Shown here one piece after another: positions 38,837 through 46,585 of a stretch of DNA of 64,000 nucleotides (its first letter is position 1; each line of letters starts with the position of its first letter). Location of the stretch: IMG/VR virus record IMGVR_UViG_3300049043_000112, positions 62,001 to 126,000 of that record; one strand, written 5' to 3'. The DNA comes from a virus. The notes under the pieces were generated by a model. It had not been told where the DNA came from, did no database searches, and saw only the letters and a program-made list of their open reading frames with translations. The position numbers were made by a program, and so were the translations under genes.

Positions 38837-39044
38837 TGTAATCAGTCCCATAATGCTCGGTAAGAATATCTATGCGGGCATCCAAAGAATTCTCCATACG
38901 ATAAAGTTCATTGGTAAGTTCTACATTTTCTTCTTCAAGAACTTTAACTCTTTGTTCCAAATCAACTAATCTTTGGTACAATTCATCAACAAGAACAGGG
39001 TCATCAAGTCCCCATTTTCTCTGAAACCAATTTGTTTGAATCAT
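38829..39044 (-). CDS. Small coiled-coil protein (71 aa)
   Basis: MIQTNWFQRKWGLDDPVLVD then LYQRLVDLEQRVKVLEEENV, a clear heptad coil. Probably dimeric. Overlaps 38663-38836 by 8 nt. Confidence 0.7.
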   Translation of the reverse strand: MIQTNWFQRKWGLDDPVLVDELYQRLVDLEQRVKVLEEENVELTNELYRMENSLDARIDILTEHYGTDYNV

Positions 39045-39205
39045 AATACACCAACCTCTTTTAGATAATTTCTATATCTCATAAAACGATTCCAGTTTGG
39101 TTGTCCTTGAACGTCTAACTGGTGACAAATTTCACAGTAACATAACCACTCATACCAAGGAGTAGTAGAATCTAAAACGTGATAAGGATAATCAGAGTTT
39201 TCCAT
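39041..39205 (-). CDS. Small aromatic/Cys-rich protein (54 aa)
   Basis: MENSDYPYHVLDSTTPWYEW then LCYCEICHQLDVQGQPNWNR. Possible metal-binding Cys/His. ATGA coupling. Confidence 0.6.
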   Translation of the reverse strand: MENSDYPYHVLDSTTPWYEWLCYCEICHQLDVQGQPNWNRFMRYRNYLKEVGVL

Positions 39206-39398
39206 CTACTGTCCCTGAATGAACTTTGGATTCAGGGAAACCTTCCTGCCGTCCTTTAAGATAAAAGCGCGTCGCTGAGATACACTGCTCTTCAGTGAGA
39301 GATGTGACCAGTCCTGTACCATCTTTATCGGTTGAACCCCATAGTCCATACTTTTTTTGTTCGACATAAAAAGCATCATCAATTAGTTTCTTTTCCAT
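39192..39398 (-). CDS. Conserved small cyanophage protein (68 aa)
   Basis: MEKKLIDDAFYVEQKKYGLW then STDKDGTGLVTSLTEEQCIS and ATRFYLKGRQEGFPE. Highly typical cyanophage protein; function unknown. Confidence 0.72.
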   Translation of the reverse strand: MEKKLIDDAFYVEQKKYGLWGSTDKDGTGLVTSLTEEQCISATRFYLKGRQEGFPESKVHSGTVDGKL

Positions 39399-39537
39399 TT
39401 TTTAAATCTGGATGGGGAGCATACAATGGACCTTCATAATTACCAGCGTGAAGTTGTTTGAGTGCTTCAATAGTTTCAGGAGTTTCCTCCCAAGTCCATT
39501 GATTATTATTTTTATCAGTAAAAGTACGTGTTGTCAT
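39379..39537 (-). CDS. Small hypothetical protein (52 aa)
   Basis: MTTRTFTDKNNNQWTWEETP then ETIEALKQLHAGNYEGPLYA. Overlaps both neighbours. Confidence 0.6.
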   Translation of the reverse strand: MTTRTFTDKNNNQWTWEETPETIEALKQLHAGNYEGPLYAPHPDLKNGKETN

Positions 39538-40559
39538 AGAGTAATCCAGCGTTCGTTTTTAAGAGTCCAATTTGTCACTTCAGAAATACGTTCACGAACT
39601 GACTTCTGAGGAACCCATCCCAGTTGTTTCATTTTATCACCATCTAAGGCATAACGCAAATCGTGCCCTGGGCGTGATGAATGAAAATCTACAAGTTGAT
39701 AATTCAATTCTCTCCCCTGGGATTCAGCAATAATCTGTGCTAACTCCAAGTTGTTGAGTTCTTCCGAACCAACAATGTTAAACTTAGGGCATTTAGCGTT
39801 GCCCCACGTGGGCTCAAACTTACCTTCATAATTCAACAGAAAAAGAACGGCAGATGCAACATCTTCAGCGTGAATATAATGTCTAGACCCAGGAATGGTT
39901 CTAGTGGAGTCACTATGAATTGTAACTGCTTCACCGTCACGAATTCGTTTAATACACATTGGAATGTACTTTTCAGGATGCTGACGCTCACCAAACACGT
40001 TCATTGTATGAGTGATATAAATGGGAAGACCATAAGTATTCTCATACGCCACAGCAAGTTCTTCACCACCTGCTTTCGTTGCACTATAAGGATTGGTGGA
40101 ATTATACCGATCATTTTCCTTATATTTGATACCATTTGGAGCAGGACCAAATACTTCATCTGTACTGAAATAAACAAATCTTTCCAAATTTTCTTGAATA
40201 CGTGCGAACTCAAGAATATTGCAAGTTCCTACAACATTATCAAGTACAAACTCCATAGGATACTCAATACTGCGATCAACGTGAGAACCAGCAGCAAGAT
40301 GGAGAATGTAATCAACCTTACCAATTTCGGAACGGACAAGTGGATTAAGTTCTGCTTTCAAATCGTGATGAACTACTTTTACACGTTTGCGTACTTCAGG
40401 ATCAAACGAAAGCATCAGATTGTGAAGACGATTTAAGTTACCACTGTAGTCAAGACGATCGAGTGTAATAATGTCCCAATCAGTAGTTTTTAGAACTTGT
40501 CCAATAAGATGGTGGGCGATGAATCCTGCGCCACCAGTAATAAGAACTCGTTTAGTCAT
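39534..40559 (-). CDS. Nucleotide-sugar 4,6-dehydratase (RmlB-like SDR)
   Basis: 341 residues, normal length for extended SDR dehydratases. MTKRVLITGGAGFIAHHLIG binds NAD (GGxGFIxxH), DYILHLAAGSHVDRS, YFSTDEVFGP and PYSATKAGGEELAVAY (catalytic YxxxK) follow. Likely converts dTDP- or UDP-hexose to the 4-keto-6-deoxy sugar for virion or host surface glycans, working with the cupin at 40794. Confidence 0.88.
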   Translation of the reverse strand: MTKRVLITGGAGFIAHHLIGQVLKTTDWDIITLDRLDYSGNLNRLHNLMLSFDPEVRKRVKVVHHDLKAELNPLVRSEIGKVDYILHLAAGSHVDRSIEYPMEFVLDNVVGTCNILEFARIQENLERFVYFSTDEVFGPAPNGIKYKENDRYNSTNPYSATKAGGEELAVAYENTYGLPIYITHTMNVFGERQHPEKYIPMCIKRIRDGEAVTIHSDSTRTIPGSRHYIHAEDVASAVLFLLNYEGKFEPTWGNAKCPKFNIVGSEELNNLELAQIIAESQGRELNYQLVDFHSSRPGHDLRYALDGDKMKQLGWVPQKSVRERISEVTNWTLKNERWITL

Positions 40560-40564
40560 AGTTA

Positions 40565-40735
40565 TTATTCGTATTTGTAACTAATTTTAATGTCTTTTTT
40601 CTTCAGTTTGTATCGATCAATATGCTTTTGACGATGACTTTCGGATTCAAAATAACATTTACGAGTCTCATTGCCATCCTTATAAACAAGTTTCCAAGGA
40701 AATTGGTCAAAGGGAAATTCTTCTGTACGGTCCAT
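40565..40735 (-). CDS. Small basic protein (56 aa)
   Basis: MDRTEEFPFDQFPWKLVYKD then SESHRQKHIDRYKLKKKDIK. Basic C-terminus. Consensus promoter upstream. Confidence 0.6.
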   Translation of the reverse strand: MDRTEEFPFDQFPWKLVYKDGNETRKCYFESESHRQKHIDRYKLKKKDIKISYKYE

Positions 40736-40758
40736 CAAGTAGGTTGTTCAACTCTCTG

Positions 40759-40787
40759 AGTATAGACCACATTAAACAATCCGTCAA
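40759..40787 (-). promoter_or_regulatory. Consensus sigma-70 promoter (TTGACG-N17-TATACT)
   Basis: TTGACG 40782-40787, 17 bp, TATACT 40759-40764, 24 bp before the ATG at 40735. Confidence 0.7.
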
Positions 40788-40793
40788 GGGGTA

Positions 40794-41267
40794 TTATTCT
40801 CCAAGAGTATGAATGACTGGTTTTTCGTGTGCAAGAATGTGATAAAGGTCTGGATTCTTTGCTGCTGATACTGGAACAAATTCTGTCTCAGGATTAAACT
40901 CTTCATCACGAATTGCCTGATTAATGACAATAGAACCATCAGCACCAGAATATGAACGATGGAAGGTCATCTTAGGGATCACCAGAGCACCAGAAGAACG
41001 GTTAAGATGTACGATATGATATGGATAACGCCACTCTGGATTCACCAGTTCAAATGTGCGAAGACCTTGTAAAACGCGATTATGATCGATCTGATGATAA
41101 TGAATATAAAATTGTTTTGCACCAACAATATCGTCAGGTGGACTGATTGCAGGTCCAGTATGACATACAAGGTCTTGTGCATTAGATCCATCTACCGAAA
41201 TATCATAAAAGACAACTGCTTCGGTCTCACGAAATACTCTATGTTTCTTAAACTGAACTTCTGACAT
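40794..41267 (-). CDS. Cupin-like sugar isomerase/epimerase candidate (157 aa)
   Basis: KQFYIHYHQIDHNRVLQGLR then VHLNRSSGALVIPKMTFHRS: a double-stranded beta-helix with His-rich strands (HYHQIDH...HLN...FHR), as in WxcM/FdtA-type sugar 3,4-ketoisomerases and RmlC relatives. Proximity to the dehydratase at 39534 supports a nucleotide-sugar role; the family assignment is inference. Confidence 0.6.
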   Translation of the reverse strand: MSEVQFKKHRVFRETEAVVFYDISVDGSNAQDLVCHTGPAISPPDDIVGAKQFYIHYHQIDHNRVLQGLRTFELVNPEWRYPYHIVHLNRSSGALVIPKMTFHRSYSGADGSIVINQAIRDEEFNPETEFVPVSAAKNPDLYHILAHEKPVIHTLGE

Positions 41268-41268
41268 T

Positions 41269-41463
41269 TTAATCGTAAGTGTTTTGCTCCTGGTTCAGTC
41301 TATCTATATGATGATAAATGGTCGCCTGTGAGTATTTAAATTCTTCAAATCGTTGCGGTTTATTCTTCTGCATTTTTGTGAGCATATTGATCCACTGATA
41401 ACGACTGTCTACCACCCAACCATAACGACGCTCATCGTGCATCATATCATAAATTGAAATCAT
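41269..41463 (-). CDS. Small hypothetical protein (64 aa)
   Basis: MISIYDMMHDERRYGWVVDS then QRFEEFKYSQATIYHHIDRL. Helical; SQATIYHHI could be a small HTH. Abuts the cupin-like gene's start. Confidence 0.65.
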   Translation of the reverse strand: MISIYDMMHDERRYGWVVDSRYQWINMLTKMQKNKPQRFEEFKYSQATIYHHIDRLNQEQNTYD

Positions 41464-41657
41464 TTGAACCCCCTACTTTTCTTTTTGTCTAATACTTCAA
41501 TGTGACTTAGAAAATTTCCACCACGCTGAAACCATGTGACCTGAACATCTTCATAGTTGTCAAAAACCATTTGGTTACCATCTTCAAAGATTAACTTATA
41601 ATCGTGAAGAATATAAGGTTCATCTGATGTTTGTTTGAATACTTTAAGTTCGGTCAT
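41460..41657 (-). CDS. Small hypothetical protein (65 aa)
   Basis: MTELKVFKQTSDEPYILHDY then NYEDVQVTWFQRGGNFLSHI. Beta-rich. Confidence 0.65.
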   Translation of the reverse strand: MTELKVFKQTSDEPYILHDYKLIFEDGNQMVFDNYEDVQVTWFQRGGNFLSHIEVLDKKKSRGFK

Positions 41658-41823
41658 TTTTCATAATAATAAGTTTACCAGCAAGCATTCCATAAAACAT
41701 CTCACACACCTTATCCTCACAAGATTTCATTTTCTCTTTGGAGAGAACAATAAGTGCGTTCAGTTCTTCTTCGTTAAGATTCCAATCAGTTAGGTTGTGC
41801 TCGGTTACTTTCATTTCATCCAT
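41644..41823 (-). CDS. Small helical protein (59 aa)
   Basis: MDEMKVTEHNLTDWNLNEEE then KMKSCEDKVCEMFYGMLAGK. Overlaps neighbours by 8-14 nt. Confidence 0.62.
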   Translation of the reverse strand: MDEMKVTEHNLTDWNLNEEELNALIVLSKEKMKSCEDKVCEMFYGMLAGKLIIMKNDRT

Positions 41824-42007
41824 AACATAAAGATTTTGGTTTTTCAGTATCAAATGTTGACCACTTTGCTATTTTAAGGCACATCAGCAAAGTTTGGTGT
41901 TCGCGGTTATACAGTTCCCAATCTTGTTTAAGTTTCGCAGCATACCTACGACGATAAGCACAACACCAGACATTGTAGTAGATTTTGTCCTTTTCACTCA
42001 GGGACAT
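41816..42007 (-). CDS. Small basic helical protein (63 aa)
   Basis: MSLSEKDKIYYNVWCCAYRR then KQDWELYNREHQTLLMCLKI. ATG preferred over an in-frame TTG 21 bp upstream. Confidence 0.62.
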   Translation of the reverse strand: MSLSEKDKIYYNVWCCAYRRRYAAKLKQDWELYNREHQTLLMCLKIAKWSTFDTEKPKSLCYG

Positions 42008-42177
42008 ATCTGCTCTCCATATACCCAACCAGTATCAGTCTTGATAAGTTCCCAATAAGAATCTTCACCAAGTCTTCTAAAAAGATAACGTGTCCCATCT
42101 TCACGCTCACAAAGATAATCACACTTGTGAGGAGAATACAAGCGAACTTCAAGTACTTTGTCGTTTTTGTTGAGCAT
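41998..42177 (-). CDS. Small hypothetical protein (59 aa)
   Basis: MLNKNDKVLEVRLYSPHKCD then CEREDGTRYLFRRLGEDSYW. A beta-barrel-like small protein. Confidence 0.62.
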   Translation of the reverse strand: MLNKNDKVLEVRLYSPHKCDYLCEREDGTRYLFRRLGEDSYWELIKTDTGWVYGEQICP

Positions 42178-42289
42178 AGGTAATCACATATTTTTTATGT
42201 TCAGTATAAAGGTCGGAACAAGTATAGTGTTCCAACTTACCACCAAGTTCTTCTGCAATTTTTTGCAATTGTTTTTCAAGTTCAGTCAT
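42149..42289 (-). CDS. Small helical protein (46 aa)
   Basis: MTELEKQLQKIAEELGGKLE then HYTCSDLYTEHKKYVITYAQ. Overlaps the next gene by 29 nt. Confidence 0.55.
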   Translation of the reverse strand: MTELEKQLQKIAEELGGKLEHYTCSDLYTEHKKYVITYAQQKRQST

Positions 42290-42486
42290 TTGGAGCAATG
42301 TAAAAAGTAAAAGTAACGTGCTGCATTTGTAGGTCCATATTGTACCACATCACAACCCTTATAAGTATCAACAACCACAAACTTTCTTTCTATTGGAGTT
42401 GGTTGCATTTCTAACCAGTTAGCAGCAAAGTTGATACCAAATGCTAGTAATGCGAAACCAGCAAAAATTAGAATAGCATTTTTCAT
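42286..42486 (-). CDS. Small membrane protein (66 aa)
   Basis: MKNAILIFAGFALLAFGINF (membrane helix) then PIERKFVVVDTYKGCDVVQY. Probably exported domain with two Cys. Confidence 0.65.
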   Translation of the reverse strand: MKNAILIFAGFALLAFGINFAANWLEMQPTPIERKFVVVDTYKGCDVVQYGPTNAARYFYFLHCSK

Positions 42487-42665
42487 TCTTCATCATCCCA
42501 AGGTGCTTTGCGGTTCATAAGTCTTTTAACACTCTCCATCGTTTCTTCACTTGGTAATTCTAGCATCTCTACAAGAGCATCAAAGTCTTTTGCTGGTAAG
42601 GTAATCTTTTCTGGTGGATAAGAACCTTTACCCCAATACTTCTCAAACTCATATTTGTATTCCAT
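42483..42665 (-). CDS. Conserved small phage protein (60 aa)
   Basis: MEYKYEFEKYWGKGSYPPEK then LPAKDFDALVEMLELPSEET and LMNRKAPWDDEE. The KITLPAKDFDALVE part resembles ribbon-helix-helix antitoxins (DUF1778 type), but no toxin is adjacent. Confidence 0.65.
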   Translation of the reverse strand: MEYKYEFEKYWGKGSYPPEKITLPAKDFDALVEMLELPSEETMESVKRLMNRKAPWDDEE

Positions 42666-42682
42666 ATCCAAATACCCACCAT

Positions 42683-42817
42683 TCAGAGAAGACCAGAAAA
42701 TCCCCAGACACCATAATCATCAAAACGGAAACCTTCGTGAGAAATCAAACGATACCACCACCAGAAACTTGAATAACGGAGAAACCTGCTGCCTATGATA
42801 AGTTTATGGAAGTTCAT
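42683..42817 (-). CDS. Small aromatic protein (44 aa)
   Basis: MNFHKLIIGSRFLRYSSFWW then WYRLISHEGFRFDDYGVWGF. Short; overlaps the upstream stop by 4 nt. Confidence 0.5.
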   Translation of the reverse strand: MNFHKLIIGSRFLRYSSFWWWYRLISHEGFRFDDYGVWGFSGLL

Positions 42818-43128
42818 TTCTTCGTCCAACAATAAACTTCCATTTGCATCCAACCATCATTTAGTTCTGCCCACATTGCGTGAGGAAGTTTATAAGAATA
42901 CTTCTTATCTCTCATCCAATGAGACCACGCTTCCCAAGCATACCCTACACTCTGCCATCCCCAGATGAAGTTTCTCCACTTCTTAAGGTCATATACCCAG
43001 TCGTTATCAGTATCAAAAATATTAAATTTAAAATGAGGTTTGAAATCGTATTCAAAAAAATGTTTGTTATACTGTTTGCGAGTGTAGTTATCGTATCGTT
43101 GGCGGAGATTGATGAGAGTGTTGAGCAT
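42814..43128 (-). CDS. Small Trp/Lys-rich protein (104 aa)
   Basis: MLNTLINLRQRYDNYTRKQY then WVYDLKKWRNFIWGWQSVGY and HAMWAELNDGWMQMEVYCW. Own promoter element; similar Trp-rich proteins at 44321 and 52545. Confidence 0.65.
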   Translation of the reverse strand: MLNTLINLRQRYDNYTRKQYNKHFFEYDFKPHFKFNIFDTDNDWVYDLKKWRNFIWGWQSVGYAWEAWSHWMRDKKYSYKLPHAMWAELNDGWMQMEVYCWTKK

Positions 43129-43150
43129 AACAATTTGACTTCATAAAGTT

Positions 43151-43209
43151 ATTATACAGCAAAGGGCACCTGATTTCAAGTGCCCCCTGTTCCAGTTCTT
43201 CAAGTGTCC
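43151..43209 (-). promoter_or_regulatory. TGNCA-type promoter element before 42814-43128
   Basis: GGACA-N10-TGGAACA, 31 bp, then TATAAT. The spacer is a GGGCAC-N10-GTGCCC terminator hairpin followed by TTT. Confidence 0.75.
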
Positions 43210-43988
43210 TTATGATATTCTTACTCTTTTGGAAGTATCTATTTCTCTTGCTCGTTGATATTGAGTAAGATTTCCAGCATTAGTTATAAATCCAGTTTCA
43301 AGACACATCCATTTTTGTGAGGCAACTTTTTTACCAGTTTCACTCATTTGCTTACTCGTCAACGAAAATATTCCTTTTTCTCTTCATAATTTTTCTTGAC
43401 TATTTGCCGTTTTTCTTCAGTAGTTAAAGAAAATATTCCCTTACCTTCATCACGAAGTTTTTTTCCTTTTTCACTATGGTTCTCAAAAGTTTGTGCGTGA
43501 ATTCCTTTTCGTTCTTTATAAAGTTTTTGCCCGTTTCTTTTTCCCAATTCACTTCTTTCTTCAAAAGTTTGTGAGTGAATTCCTTTTTTATCTCTATAAA
43601 GTTTTTGTCCTCTTTTTCTTCTTTCTTCTGTGGTTTCTGCGTGAATTCCCTTACATTCTTTATATTGATTTTGTCCAGTTTTTCTATTAATATTTAATGA
43701 AATAAAACCACCACAATTTTCATTCAAGCACCACTTATCTGTATTGTAAAATGGTTTGATTAATCTTTTTTCAACTTCTTGTGCTTCAATATATCCTTCA
43801 TCAGTAAAATCAAAAAACTGGAGTATTTGTTTCTTTGGAGTATAAAGTTCCCAACACCATTTATGAGTTATAGGAGAACCCATATAATACTCATTATATG
43901 TTTTTTCTTTATGAACACCATAATAGTAATACAAAACTTCCTCAAAGGTAATTTTGTATAAGTATATTCTTGGACTTTGTGAAGTCAT
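43210..43988 (-). pseudogene. GIY-YIG-like/NUMOD3 homing endonuclease with C-terminal frameshift
   Basis: Intact for 209 codons (43359-43988): IYLYKITFEEVLYYYYGVHK, a GIY-YIG-like core (YYYGVH, EYYMGS), then NUMOD3 repeats such as KGIHAETTEERRKRGQ and KGIHSQTFEERSELGK. It ends at KKEYFR. One more A at 43375-43379 restores KGIFSLTSKQMSETGKK and WMCLETGFITNAGNLTQYQR to a stop at 43210, matching the end of the homologue 47777-48502. Confidence 0.75.
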
Positions 43989-43994
43989 TTCTAT

Positions 43995-44081
43995 TCTACA
44001 AGAACCGCATTACTATTTATAATAGAAAAGGTGCCCGAAAGCACCTAATCTTTTGTCTGTAGAGATTGCGGTTCCTATAGA
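43995..44081 (-). promoter_or_regulatory. Late-expression switch before the endonuclease at 43210-43988
   Basis: Minus-strand order: 5' arm TCTATAGGAACCGCA (44067-44081), terminator hairpin GGTGC-N6-GCACC + TTTTCT (44030-44045), late promoter TATAAATA (44014-44021), 3' arm TGCGGTTCTTGTAGA (43995-44009), ATG 43988. The arms pair over 15 bp with two G-U pairs. Confidence 0.75.
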
Positions 44082-44090
44082 CATTAATAT

Positions 44091-44324
44091 TTAGTAACGA
44101 TGCTCTGGAACAATCGTAGGTTCTTCTACATCTGGACCTTTCATATTTCCAGTATTACAAGAATAAAGAGTTGAAAGTTTTTTACCTTTACGGACGATGT
44201 TAAAGTGGTCTATTTGTCCATTAGAATGAGTGAAGGAAAACCAAACAGCATCATCTCCCATTACCTCATAATGAACACTCACATTATCCAGGAAGAGTTC
44301 ATCAACATTTTGTAGTTCGTTCAT
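44091..44324 (-). CDS. Small hypothetical protein (77 aa)
   Basis: MNELQNVDELFLDNVSVHYE then GDDAVWFSFTHSNGQIDHFN. Beta-rich. ATG overlaps the upstream stop (ATGA). Confidence 0.65.
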   Translation of the reverse strand: MNELQNVDELFLDNVSVHYEVMGDDAVWFSFTHSNGQIDHFNIVRKGKKLSTLYSCNTGNMKGPDVEEPTIVPEHRY

Positions 44325-44497
44325 AAGTCCCTGATTTTCCCATAGTTCAAATAGTCCCAAAACCTATCGTTATAATCCTCAAAGTCCCATTCAGGATCAG
44401 TTCCATCATAAGTCATCAAGTCACTCCAATTTTGATATACCCATCTCCACATCAATCTTCGCAACCAGAACTGTTTGATCTTATATGTGAGGTTCAT
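44321..44497 (-). CDS. Small Trp-rich protein (58 aa)
   Basis: MNLTYKIKQFWLRRLMWRWV then YQNWSDLMTYDGTDPEWDFE. Basic-aromatic N-terminus; may be membrane-associated. Confidence 0.58.
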   Translation of the reverse strand: MNLTYKIKQFWLRRLMWRWVYQNWSDLMTYDGTDPEWDFEDYNDRFWDYLNYGKIRDL

Positions 44498-44667
44498 TTT
44501 GGTTCCTCATCTTTATTAAAGACTTTATAAGAAGAAGTAGTAGTCATCACAGCAATCAAAAGAAACCAACCCCAACCAGCAATCCCGTGAAGAGCAAGAA
44601 AAGTTGCTCCAACCACACAGGCAATAGAAGTTAGTTCAGAACAAAATAAAAGAAGTGCGTGTTTCAT
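44494..44667 (-). CDS. Small membrane protein (57 aa)
   Basis: MKHALLLFCSELTSIACVVG then ALHGIAGWGWFLLIAVMTTT. Two membrane helices. ATG preferred over an upstream in-frame TTG. Confidence 0.6.
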   Translation of the reverse strand: MKHALLLFCSELTSIACVVGATFLALHGIAGWGWFLLIAVMTTTSSYKVFNKDEEPK

Positions 44668-44894
44668 TTGATAGTCAAAGTTTGATTTTTGATTTGACAA
44701 AGACGGGAAAGATTATCACCAGCAGCAGCAACTTGAAAGAAGTTGTAGTTAGTCCCACACTCTTGATTAAGTGCTTGTTGAGTTGTGATGACTTTTGTAA
44801 CTGCTATGATAGGAGCAGAAATAAACATAAGAATAACACTACCAACAATCAAAACAGTAAAAGCATCCTCAGGATTAAAGTTTTTGAGTTTCAT
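44664..44894 (-). CDS. Small membrane-anchored protein (76 aa)
   Basis: MKLKNFNPEDAFTVLIVGSV then ILMFISAPIIAVTKVI and a Cys-containing tail. One membrane helix; first of four coupled genes. Confidence 0.65.
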   Translation of the reverse strand: MKLKNFNPEDAFTVLIVGSVILMFISAPIIAVTKVITTQQALNQECGTNYNFFQVAAAGDNLSRLCQIKNQTLTIK

Positions 44895-44917
44895 CAGGTT
44901 TCTGTGTGTATGAAGTC

Positions 44918-44974
44918 ATTATAAAGCATCCAGAGACACCCAGAGCATCCCCTGTGCCAGTTCTTCAAGTGTCT
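44918..44974 (-). promoter_or_regulatory. TGNCA-type promoter element before 44664-44894
   Basis: AGACA-N10-TGGCACA, 29 bp, then TATAAT. Confidence 0.78.
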
Positions 44975-45642
44975 TATGCTACACCATCAGCACTATCTTT
45001 CCATTCAGTATCTTCTTTATCTCTCAAACTATCCAATACTTGAAGAAGAAAGGCAATAGAGTCAGCATACTCTCGTCCATCTTGCCCACCCATTACCATA
45101 TAAGCAATCTCTTTCTCAGCAAGTTCAATTCTCTCATTTCTTGTAAGTTCTTCTAGTGTAGGACGATACCATTCACCATTTTCCTTCTTTTTGTAACCAG
45201 CAGCAAGTTTTCTGGTTTCTTCCTCTTGTTCCCATCGTTTTACATAAGCAAGTTGTCCGAATTCTTCTTCCTCAATTTCAGCAAGTTTCGTCATCGCATT
45301 ACCATTCTCTTCATAGAGTTTATCAAGAGCATCAAGAGCCTTCCGTTCTGCTTCTCTTTTTTCTGCTAATTCAAACATTTCATCGGGATATGGTTCAGTC
45401 ATTTTGATTTCAAGTTTAGTTTCAGGTGCTTTGGTTCCAATAGTAAGGTCTTCAAGAGTAAATTGACCAGTCATACGGGAAGTTTCTTTACCATTAGTCT
45501 TGAAGATTAAGTCCTTATCCATAAGTTCTCTCAATTTCTGTTTGCCGTATTCTGTGAGTTCTTTTTTAGATTTGCGGAGATCTTCTACTTCCTTATCAGA
45601 AAGATGGAACCCATCAGGAATGTTCCCGTATTCTTCGGTCAT
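44974..45642 (-). CDS. Charged helical protein (222 aa)
   Basis: MTEEYGNIPDGFHLSDKEVE then LTEYGKQKLRELMDKDLIFK and EKREAERKALDALDKLYEEN. Rich in Glu/Lys, long helices. Unknown. Start chosen at the ATGA overlap with 45639-45788; an in-frame ATG exists 27 bp upstream. Confidence 0.68.
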   Translation of the reverse strand: MTEEYGNIPDGFHLSDKEVEDLRKSKKELTEYGKQKLRELMDKDLIFKTNGKETSRMTGQFTLEDLTIGTKAPETKLEIKMTEPYPDEMFELAEKREAERKALDALDKLYEENGNAMTKLAEIEEEEFGQLAYVKRWEQEEETRKLAAGYKKKENGEWYRPTLEELTRNERIELAEKEIAYMVMGGQDGREYADSIAFLLQVLDSLRDKEDTEWKDSADGVA

Positions 45643-45788
45643 TTGAATGTATCCTGAAACTTCTTCCATCCTTCATCTAATTGTTTTTCTGCCCATCCCC
45701 AAACACCGTGCTCCATACCATCAATTTTAGCACATTCAATCTCATCTTGAATGAGTCTGCGGAGCATTTCAATTTGTTCTTCAGTCAT
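45639..45788 (-). CDS. Small paralogous protein ending WKKFQDTFK (49 aa)
   Basis: MTEEQIEMLRRLIQDEIECA then EHGVWGWAEKQLDEGWKKFQ and DTFK. Same plan as 46167-46316 (MTDEQIDQLRALIQCEVDY ... WETFKETFK). Confidence 0.65.
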   Translation of the reverse strand: MTEEQIEMLRRLIQDEIECAKIDGMEHGVWGWAEKQLDEGWKKFQDTFK

Positions 45789-45969
45789 CTCTCTCCATTT
45801 CGTTTTCATAATCACGATAATCCCACTTGAGGTGGTGTTGTATCAGTTTGAGAGCACTTGGAACATCCAGAGCATCTCCATCACAAGTCCATTCACCAAC
45901 TTTGATATCATAATACACCAGACAATCTGGGGTGTATTGATGTATGTTGATGTCTATGTGGTTAGTCAT
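45781..45969 (-). CDS. Small protein paralogous to 50118-50291 (62 aa)
   Basis: MTNHIDINIHQYTPDCLVYY then EWTCDGDALDVPSALKLIQH. Shares HIDIxxxQYxP...LxLxxVxxxIKxHL layout with 50118-50291. Confidence 0.65.
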   Translation of the reverse strand: MTNHIDINIHQYTPDCLVYYDIKVGEWTCDGDALDVPSALKLIQHHLKWDYRDYENEMERDD

Positions 45970-46170
45970 TTTTTGAATGTCTCCTTGAAGGTTTCCCAAG
46001 TATAAGATTTCAGTCGTTCCACATCATTTTCAAGTTCTTCAATTCTAAAATAAAGTGCCTTCAAATGTGATGCGAGTTTATAAATGTTTACCTTATCAAT
46101 CTCATAACATCCACTATCATCTGTGAGATTCGGTGAAGATATTTCTCCAATCGTCGGTGTGTTCAGTCAT
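45966..46170 (-). pseudogene. Small coiled-coil paralogue with an N-terminal frameshift
   Basis: From the ATG at 46170 the frame dies after MTEHTDDWRNIFTESHR. Dropping the base at 46164 gives MTNTPTIGEISSPNLTDDSG, then IYKLASHLKALYFRIEELEN and ...SYTWETFKETFKK to 45966. Span 205 nt, one base over. The C-terminal WETFKETFK repeats that of 46167-46316. Confidence 0.55.
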
Positions 46171-46316
46171 TTGAATGTTTCCTTGAAGGTTTCCCAAGCA
46201 AGGGTATTGAAGTTATTATGCTCATAAGCAAACTTCTCTCCTCGTTCTTCCCTCAACATATAATCAACCTCACACTGAATAAGTGCCCGAAGTTGGTCAA
46301 TCTGTTCGTCAGTCAT
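46167..46316 (-). CDS. Small paralogous protein ending WETFKETFK (49 aa)
   Basis: MTDEQIDQLRALIQCEVDYM then EHNNFNTLAWETFKETFK. Paralogue of 45639-45788. Confidence 0.65.
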   Translation of the reverse strand: MTDEQIDQLRALIQCEVDYMLREERGEKFAYEHNNFNTLAWETFKETFK

Positions 46317-46585
46317 CGCAGTTTCTCCCGCATAAGTTTCAGACACTCATTCCATTTGTAAGAGTTAGTATCGTGAGATGGAGGTATCCATTCGGCAACA
46401 ATATCTACAAGTCTATCAGTCATCTCATCACAGTCAATACCATATCCAACTTTCTTTCCAACTTCTTCCCAAATCAAGTCATAAAGTGTCTGTGGTTTTG
46501 ATTCTTCCACTCTCTTATACTTCACACCCATAATGGTTGCATATTCTCCTTCTATGAGAACCTTTGAGATGTCGGTTTCAGTCAT
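46313..46585 (-). CDS. Small hypothetical protein (90 aa)
   Basis: MTETDISKVLIEGEYATIMG then WEEVGKKVGYGIDCDEMTDR and VDIVAEWIPPSHDTNSYKWN. Helical C-terminal half. Confidence 0.68.
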   Translation of the reverse strand: MTETDISKVLIEGEYATIMGVKYKRVEESKPQTLYDLIWEEVGKKVGYGIDCDEMTDRLVDIVAEWIPPSHDTNSYKWNECLKLMREKLR

